Part shown: positions 59,454 to 64,000 of the stretch, one piece after another
How the letters are laid out: each line of letters opens with the position of its first letter
Numbering within the stretch: the stretch's first letter is position 1
DNA from: TK10-74A sp965263065
Lineage (GTDB): Bacteria; Chloroflexota; Dehalococcoidia; Bin125
Assembly: GCA_965263065.1 (NCBI GenBank)
Contig: CBDHGH010000003.1
Location: 310,001-374,000, forward strand
Reading direction: 5' to 3'
DNA: 64,000 nt
The notes under the pieces: generated by a model
Told to the model about the DNA's origin: nothing
The model's database searches: none
Seen by the model: the letters and a program-made list of their open reading frames with translations, nothing else
Translations under genes and position numbers: made by a program

Positions 59454-61955
59454 TCAGGGGCGGGAGCGACGCACCAGCGCAATAGCGGCCAGGCCGAGGG
59501 TCAGGGCGGCAGCGACGGCGAGGGGGAGGGGGAGGACAGCGCGCGAGGGCCGGTCGAGGCCGCCGCTGCCGGTATTGGGGAGGGCGGTGGGGCCGGGGAC
59601 GGCCTCATCGTCCGCGGCGGCGGTGTCGCCCTCGTCCTCGGCGGCGGCATCGTCCTCGTCCGCGACGGCGGTGTCGCGATCGTCCGCGGCGGCGGCGACG
59701 TCATCGTCCGCGGCGGCGGCATCGTCCTCGTCCGCGGCGGCGGCATCGCCCTCGTCCGCGGCGGCGGCATCGCCCTCGTCCGCGGCGGCGGTGTCGCCCT
59801 CGTCCGCGGCGGCGGTGTCGCCCTCGTCCGCGACGGCGGCATCGCCCTCGGCGACGGCGACGTCATCGTCCGCGGCGGCGGCGACGTCATCGTCCGCGGC
59901 GGCGGTGTCGCCCTCGTCCGCGGCGGCGGTGTCGCCCTCGTCCGCGGCGGCGCCCTCGTTCGCGGCGGCATCATCATCCCGGCGGTCCTCCTCTGCCGGA
60001 CCGCCGCTGTCAGCGTCGTCGCCGGCGCCGTCTCCGATGTCCGGCGAGCCGAAGGCGAGGGCGACTTCGGTCCGGGCCCCGCCGACGACGTCGTACGGCG
60101 CGCTGTGCTCGGACCCCTCAATGCTGAACGCGACGCGGGCGGCCTCCCCCTCGCTGACATCGATGACCCAGTCGCCGCCGGCGACCGCTGCCCTAAGGAG
60201 CGCTTCTCCGTCCTGGTCCCAGGCGATGATGACCGTGCCATCGACGACGAGTTCACCGTCGATGGTGGCGCCGGAGCCGGCCGCGGCGGAGCCGTAGAAC
60301 ACGTGTGACGAGGTGACCGGGACCTCGCTGGCGCGCCGCATCCAGACGACGCTGCCCGGGGTCAGAGAGGAGTCGTCAAGCGTGTTCACGAGCTCGGGGA
60401 CGCCAACCGTGTGGCTCAGGAAACGCTGCGCGCCGACATCGAACACCCGCACGCTGGCGACCGGGAACTGCTGCGCGGCGATCAGAGCCGCCAGGTCGGA
60501 TGTGCACGCAAGCCCGTAGGTCCATCCGCCCGGCGGCGGGACCGGCAGAGCGGTTGGCTCGTCGTGCGTCGGCTCGTCCTCGGCGATCGGCGCCTCCGCG
60601 TCCGACACGCCGCCCGGCGCGTCGGTGCGCCGCATGATCACGACGCTCCCGGACCGCAGCGAGGAGCCGTCGAGGGTGTTCAAGGAATCGGGCGCGCCGA
60701 CGGTGTGGCCCCGGAACTCCTGCGCGTCGATGTCGAACAACCAGACGCTGGCGACTGGGAATCGCTGCGCGTCCATCAGGGCCGCGAGGTCCGATGTGTC
60801 GGAGGCGCCGTAGGTCCATCCACTTGGTGGAGGGACCGGCAGGACGCTCGACCCGCACGCCTCGGCGGGCGCCGGTTCCTCGGACCCGGTCGAGCCCTGC
60901 GAGCCACCCGGGGAGCCGCCCGGCTGGTTAGTCCCCGCGGTCTCCAGTGGGGACGTCTGGGTGTCCTCCGGCGGGGGGTCCTGCGTGTCCTCCGGCGGCG
61001 GGTCCTGCGTGTCCTCCGGCGGCGGGTCCTGCGTGTCCTCTGGCGGCGGGTCCTGCGTGTCCTCCAGCGGGGGGTCCTGCGTGTCCTCCGGCGGCGGGTT
61101 CTGCGTGTTCTGCGGCGGGGGGTTCTGGGTGTTCTGCGGCGGAGGGCTCACGTCGCAGTTGCCCTGGGTCACGAGCAGGACCGCGTCATCGAAGTCCTCG
61201 TCGCCGCCGCCGTGCCAGTCCTCAAAGGAGACTGTGGAGCCCGAGGTCCGTGCGTGTGTGAGGCCGTCGGGGTTGCGCGTCCCAGGCCCCGCCCAGAACA
61301 CGTCTCCGGTGTCGTGCACGCGGATCCCGAGTATGAAGTCCCCCGCTGAAAGGTCGTCGAGCACCTTCGTACTGCCGGCATCGTGGTTCGTGATGCCGAG
61401 CGAGGTCGTTGGACCCGTTTCGGAGCGCTTGAAGAGGAACGTGCTCACATACAGGGCCTCAGAGGACTGCACGGTGAAGGTGATCTTGGTGCAGGCGCCC
61501 GTCAGCGTGATGGCGGGACCCATCGCTGGGCTGTTGGCGCCCATCAGGGTCGGTTGCTGTCCGAGCGCGACCTCGCGGGCCCGCCCCGGCCCGCAGCCGG
61601 CGTCGTTGCACGCCTGCAGCCGCACCCGCCACAGACCGCGGCCGGGCATGGCGAGCGTGGCCTCGGTGTCCGTGACGGTCACCGCGTCGCCCGGCTCAAA
61701 GTCCCCACCGGGGCGCCGCCAGTTGAGGGAATAGGATGTCGCTCCGGGAACGTCATCCCATGACACGCCCACCTCCAGCGTGCCGGGCTGGGCCTCGACC
61801 CCCAATCCGGCGGGCTTGGCTGGTACCCTCTCCTCGGTGCGCATGTCGCGGGCGGCGGCGGCGGATCCGGGCAGCGCCAGCAAGACACTCAACAGGACCA
61901 GGACGCCCGCGAGTAACTGGATACGGAAGGTCGGACTCTTGTCGCGCAGCCCCAC
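59454..61955 (-). CDS. large LPXTG-type surface protein with Pro- and Asp/Ala-repeat regions
   Basis: Exported protein of about 833 aa. A signal peptide (RIQLLAGVLVLLSVLLALPG, SAAAA) is followed by a fibronectin type III-like domain (PAKPAGLGVEAQPGTLEVGV; SYSLNWRRPGG), then a domain ending in FEDWHGGGDEDFDDAVLLV. Next come eight units of PPPEDTQD type, two GWTYG modules (SVWLFDIDAQEF ... LNTLDGSSLRSGSVV), a beta-rich segment and a region of ADEGDTAA-type repeats. The end is a cell-wall sorting signal: LPNTG (about 792-796), a hydrophobic helix and RRSRP. GTG 61955 is the likely start; the frame is open to 61994. A sortase gene is not in the window. Confidence 0.82.
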   Translation of the reverse strand: MGLRDKSPTFRIQLLAGVLVLLSVLLALPGSAAAARDMRTEERVPAKPAGLGVEAQPGTLEVGVSWDDVPGATSYSLNWRRPGGDFEPGDAVTVTDTEATLAMPGRGLWRVRLQACNDAGCGPGRAREVALGQQPTLMGANSPAMGPAITLTGACTKITFTVQSSEALYVSTFLFKRSETGPTTSLGITNHDAGSTKVLDDLSAGDFILGIRVHDTGDVFWAGPGTRNPDGLTHARTSGSTVSFEDWHGGGDEDFDDAVLLVTQGNCDVSPPPQNTQNPPPQNTQNPPPEDTQDPPLEDTQDPPPEDTQDPPPEDTQDPPPEDTQDPPPEDTQTSPLETAGTNQPGGSPGGSQGSTGSEEPAPAEACGSSVLPVPPPSGWTYGASDTSDLAALMDAQRFPVASVWLFDIDAQEFRGHTVGAPDSLNTLDGSSLRSGSVVIMRRTDAPGGVSDAEAPIAEDEPTHDEPTALPVPPPGGWTYGLACTSDLAALIAAQQFPVASVRVFDVGAQRFLSHTVGVPELVNTLDDSSLTPGSVVWMRRASEVPVTSSHVFYGSAAAGSGATIDGELVVDGTVIIAWDQDGEALLRAAVAGGDWVIDVSEGEAARVAFSIEGSEHSAPYDVVGGARTEVALAFGSPDIGDGAGDDADSGGPAEEDRRDDDAAANEGAAADEGDTAAADEGDTAAADDDVAAAADDDVAVAEGDAAVADEGDTAAADEGDTAAADEGDAAAADEGDAAAADEDDAAAADDDVAAAADDRDTAVADEDDAAAEDEGDTAAADDEAVPGPTALPNTGSGGLDRPSRAVLPLPLAVAAALTLGLAAIALVRRSRP
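59600..59985 (-). repeat. coding repeats of ADEGDTAA type
   Basis: Repeated six- to seven-codon units in the surface protein gene (Ala-Ala-Ala-Asp-Glu-Gly-Asp/Thr variants). They code for a highly acidic, probably extended stalk before the LPNTG motif. Boundaries are approximate. Confidence 0.85.
60954..61145 (-). repeat. 24-bp coding tandem repeat (PPPEDTQD units)
   Basis: Eight 24-base units coding PPPQNTQN (two copies) and PPPEDTQD or variants (six copies). The near-identical units could expand or contract by recombination, changing the length of a Pro-rich linker. Boundaries are good to a few bases. Confidence 0.88.
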
Positions 61956-62205
61956 GGTGCCCCCGTGCGCGGGGCGCGGCACGCAGCCGCGCACTCCATC
62001 GCCCGCTCAGAGAGTCACGTCACCACCGATTACGCCAGGGCCGCACTATACGAACTCCGCGCCCGCGGGGCCAGGGGACTGCCCCCGATTGGCGGCTTCG
62101 GTAACCCGCAGTTAACGCGTGACCGGTGGCGGCTCCGATCGGCTGGTGGACGGGCGTCGCTACGCGACCGCGTCACCGAGTCGCGGGGCGGGACGGGCGA
62201 GAACC

Positions 62206-62859
62206 CTACTCGTCCGTGTCCTTCGTCTCGTCCCTGCCGACGGCGGTGTTGGCGACGACCTTGACCCCCTGGATCGTGCCTTCAACGGATCGACGCACAC
62301 GCACGGCGGCCGCATTACTGACCTCGCCGGCTGCCTCGATGGCGCCGATCGCCGCAGCGGCGGCGGCCTCCTCCACGTTGAGGCCGGTCTCCTTCGCGAC
62401 GGTGATCGCACCCTCGACGGCGCCCACTGCGGCAGTCGTCAGGTCGGCGCCGACGGCGGATGCCTCGGCCACGGCGCTGCGGCTCGTGGCGCTCACGGCC
62501 TCGAGGGACTCCACACCCACCTCCGAGGAGCCGCGGACAACGCCGATGACCGCGCCCTTGGCGGCGTTGCCTACGGATGCGCCAACCTTGCTGGCGGACT
62601 CCACGGCCTTCTCGACGGTGTCGGCGGCGGTCTCGGCGGCCTGCCCGCCGACATCGCCAACGGCGTCGATCGCGCCCTTCACGGCGCCCACGCCCAGTTG
62701 GGCCGCCGCGCCGCCGGTCTCACCGCCTTGAACCAGCGTCGTCTGCACGGTCTGCGCGACCGTCTCCACGGTGGTCTGCGCGATCTCCCCCGTGCCGCGG
62801 ATCACGCCGATGATGCTCGCCTTGACGCGGCGTCCGATCTCCTGCTCGTCTACCATCAT
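62206..62859 (-). CDS. Ala/Val/Gly-rich repetitive helical protein (LEA- or phasin-like)
   Basis: Protein of 217 aa composed of loosely repeated units of about 30-40 residues: KASIIGVIRGTGEIAQTTVE, GAVKGAIDAVGDVGGQAAET, GAVIGVVRGSSEVGVESLEA, AAVGAVEGAITVAKETGLNV and AAIGAIEAAGEVSNAAAVRV. It is expected to be almost fully helical and amphipathic, resembling LEA-type stress proteins or granule-surface phasins; no family can be named with confidence. No signal peptide, so it is cytoplasmic. AGAGGAG precedes the ATG (an adjacent second ATG is equally possible). It has its own promoter at 62893-62922. Confidence 0.75.
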   Translation of the reverse strand: MMVDEQEIGRRVKASIIGVIRGTGEIAQTTVETVAQTVQTTLVQGGETGGAAAQLGVGAVKGAIDAVGDVGGQAAETAADTVEKAVESASKVGASVGNAAKGAVIGVVRGSSEVGVESLEAVSATSRSAVAEASAVGADLTTAAVGAVEGAITVAKETGLNVEEAAAAAAIGAIEAAGEVSNAAAVRVRRSVEGTIQGVKVVANTAVGRDETKDTDE

Positions 62860-62892
62860 GCACTCCTCTCGCACCGCATTGCTATGTAGCCA

Positions 62893-62922
62893 ACACTACG
62901 AAGCTGAGTCGAGCCGTGTCAA
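62893..62922 (-). promoter_or_regulatory. sigma-70-type promoter of the repetitive helical protein
   Basis: TTGACA (62922-62917) and TAGTGT (62898-62893) on the minus strand with an 18-base spacer. The start point near 62886 gives a short leader of about 27 bases. Confidence 0.6.
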
Positions 62923-63057
62923 CCCGTCGGGCTCGCCCTCGGGCATGTGGAGCGTCGCGGCGGACGGGCGCTGATGATGAGGCCGCGACGGCGCCGTACG
63001 TCGACGTCGCAGGGCGTGGGCATCGATCGCCCCGCGCTTGCCGCTCGTGAGGCGTCT

Positions 63058-64000
63058 CTAGCCCGCGGCTGCGTCATCGACCGCGCCGACGGCGTCCGAT
63101 GGCTCCGCGAATTCGGGGAACCGCTCCGCCATCAGGCCACCGATATCGAGTGCAGGCCGGGCCTCGATCGCTCCCTGGACGTCACGCCAGACGATCGATG
63201 CCGGTACACCCTCGTGCTCGACGCTGAGAGCGCTGGCCACATCGTTCAACGAACGGATCGGGGTGTGGAGACCAAGTTCGCCGGCGATCCGCTGGTCGGC
63301 CGGCGCCGGGCCGGGGATGGCTCGTTGCACGAGTCGCAGGTCCACCTCGGGGCCGCCCGGCAGGTGGCAGACGAACAGCAGGTCACCGACCCGCGCGCCG
63401 GTCTCCCTCAGCGCCGGCCCGACAGAGCCCATTGCGGGTTTCGGCGTGACTTCCGCCCAGACCAGGCTGACGGAGCCCCACGCACTCGCAACGTTTTGGC
63501 GCCCTCCCGGCCGGCAGCCCAGCTGCGCGGCGAACTGCGCCGGCACTTCTCGTCCGCTGCCCCGGAGCAGATTCCGCGTGACCAACATCCGCAGCGACCA
63601 ATGATCTTCGTGCCAGAAGCACACCCCACTCGTCGCGGGGTCGTCCTTGAACTCGTACGGGACGTCCTCGGTCCGAAACGCCAGCTCACCGGCGGCGGTC
63701 TTCATGAATATGGGCGCTGCGGTGCGACCGCGGACGGACGCCGTGGACACGCCGTAACGCGCGGCGAGTACGCGGCACAGCTCACCAATGGGAGCCACGC
63801 CGCCGCGGCGCTCCAACTCTTCGATCAGCCCATCCGTGATGTGCGTGTATCCCTTGAAGCCCCAGTCCCGATGCGCCAAGGTGGCGGTCCGGTCGAGGCG
63901 CGTGAAGCGCGGATCGTCGATCGCTTCGTAGCGGGCCCCTCGCGGGTTCAGGTGGGTGAGCCGGGCTTCCGCCAGCAGTTGGGGCACGCTCGCGGGCTCC
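63058..64000 (-). CDS. C-terminal part of a helix-turn-helix protein (5' end outside window)
   Basis: At least 309 residues; the frame is open to base 64000, so the start lies outside. Residues around GYTHITDGLIEELERRGGVA and AARYGVSTASVRGRTAAPIF look like a winged-helix or HARE-HTH-type unit. LLRGSGREVPAQFAAQLGC and the GALRETGARVGDLL-like segment that follows recall the C-terminal part of large actinobacterial proteins annotated as sigma-factor-like HTH proteins. That comparison is from memory. The function is unknown, probably DNA-binding. The stop is the TAG at 63060-63058. Confidence 0.6.
   Translation of the reverse strand, partial: EPASVPQLLAEARLTHLNPRGARYEAIDDPRFTRLDRTATLAHRDWGFKGYTHITDGLIEELERRGGVAPIGELCRVLAARYGVSTASVRGRTAAPIFMKTAAGELAFRTEDVPYEFKDDPATSGVCFWHEDHWSLRMLVTRNLLRGSGREVPAQFAAQLGCRPGGRQNVASAWGSVSLVWAEVTPKPAMGSVGPALRETGARVGDLLFVCHLPGGPEVDLRLVQRAIPGPAPADQRIAGELGLHTPIRSLNDVASALSVEHEGVPASIVWRDVQGAIEARPALDIGGLMAERFPEFAEPSDAVGAVDDAAAG

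Noticed and set aside
60954..61145. CRISPR-like array of 24-bp repeats
   Set aside because: Units are contiguous without spacers, in frame, and code a regular Pro-rich linker.

Overview
This is a GC-rich bacterial chromosome segment. Tat-exported lipoprotein ABC binding proteins, many acyl-CoA carboxyltransferase beta subunits, a DUF1800/DUF1501 pair and a Gfo/Idh, sugar-isomerase and Ldh-type gene mix together suggest the Chloroflexota (Dehalococcoidia/SAR202-like or a relative). That placement is inferred from gene content; there is no rRNA or other marker gene. No tRNA, CRISPR array, insertion sequence or phage gene was seen.

Layout. 1-4.7 kb: a recQ helicase cut by the window edge, a D-2-hydroxyacid dehydrogenase and a divergent Gfo/Idh oxidoreductase. 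3.8-11.4 kb (minus strand): a peptide-type ABC cassette (binding protein, two permeases) followed by an acetoacetate-decarboxylase-like protein, a medium-chain dehydrogenase and a metallo-beta-lactamase-fold hydrolase. 11.4-12.2 kb: palindromic repeats, a truncated hicA and an intact hicB. 12.3-17.3 kb: DUF1800, DUF1501, NHL-repeat and MFS genes. 17.4-22.8 kb: nitrate assimilation (nirA, narB, narK). 22.8-27.8 kb: small metabolic genes (Ldh-type dehydrogenase, cysteine dioxygenase, sugar isomerase, BNR-repeat protein, GNAT). 27.8-44.4 kb: three more ABC cassettes, two near-duplicates in tandem, interleaved with two carboxyltransferase genes and a VOC-fold gene. 44.6-48 kb: a CRTAC1-like lipoprotein with a third carboxyltransferase. 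48.4-49.8 kb: amt. 50.1-51.7 kb: a pentapeptide-repeat protein split by one stop codon and a small membrane protein. 51.8-54.7 kb: two more carboxyltransferase paralogues. 54.8-56.2 kb: an XRE-ImmA/IrrE gene with a small toxin-like partner. 56.2-64 kb: amidase, an exported protein, FAH-family hydrolase, a large LPXTG surface protein, an Ala/Val/Gly-rich helical protein and a partial helix-turn-helix protein.

How the parts fit. The dominant theme is uptake of organic substrates. Four binding-protein/permease cassettes share one plan: Tat lipoprotein leader, usually a long Ala-rich spacer, a stem-loop after the binding-protein gene, then two permeases. None carries an ATP-binding subunit, so ATPases must come from elsewhere. 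Two cassettes run into carboxyltransferase genes and one into a decarboxylase/dehydrogenase/hydrolase set, which suggests that uptake and acyl-CoA or keto-acid metabolism are coupled. Five carboxyltransferase paralogues occur without any biotin carboxylase or biotin carrier. Nitrogen supply is covered by nitrate assimilation and an ammonium channel. The most unusual points are the ATPase-less cassettes with stalked binding proteins, a leader shared by two distant cassettes, an in-frame split pentapeptide gene, a repeat-truncated hicA, and an LPXTG protein that shares an unrecognised module with a neighbouring gene.
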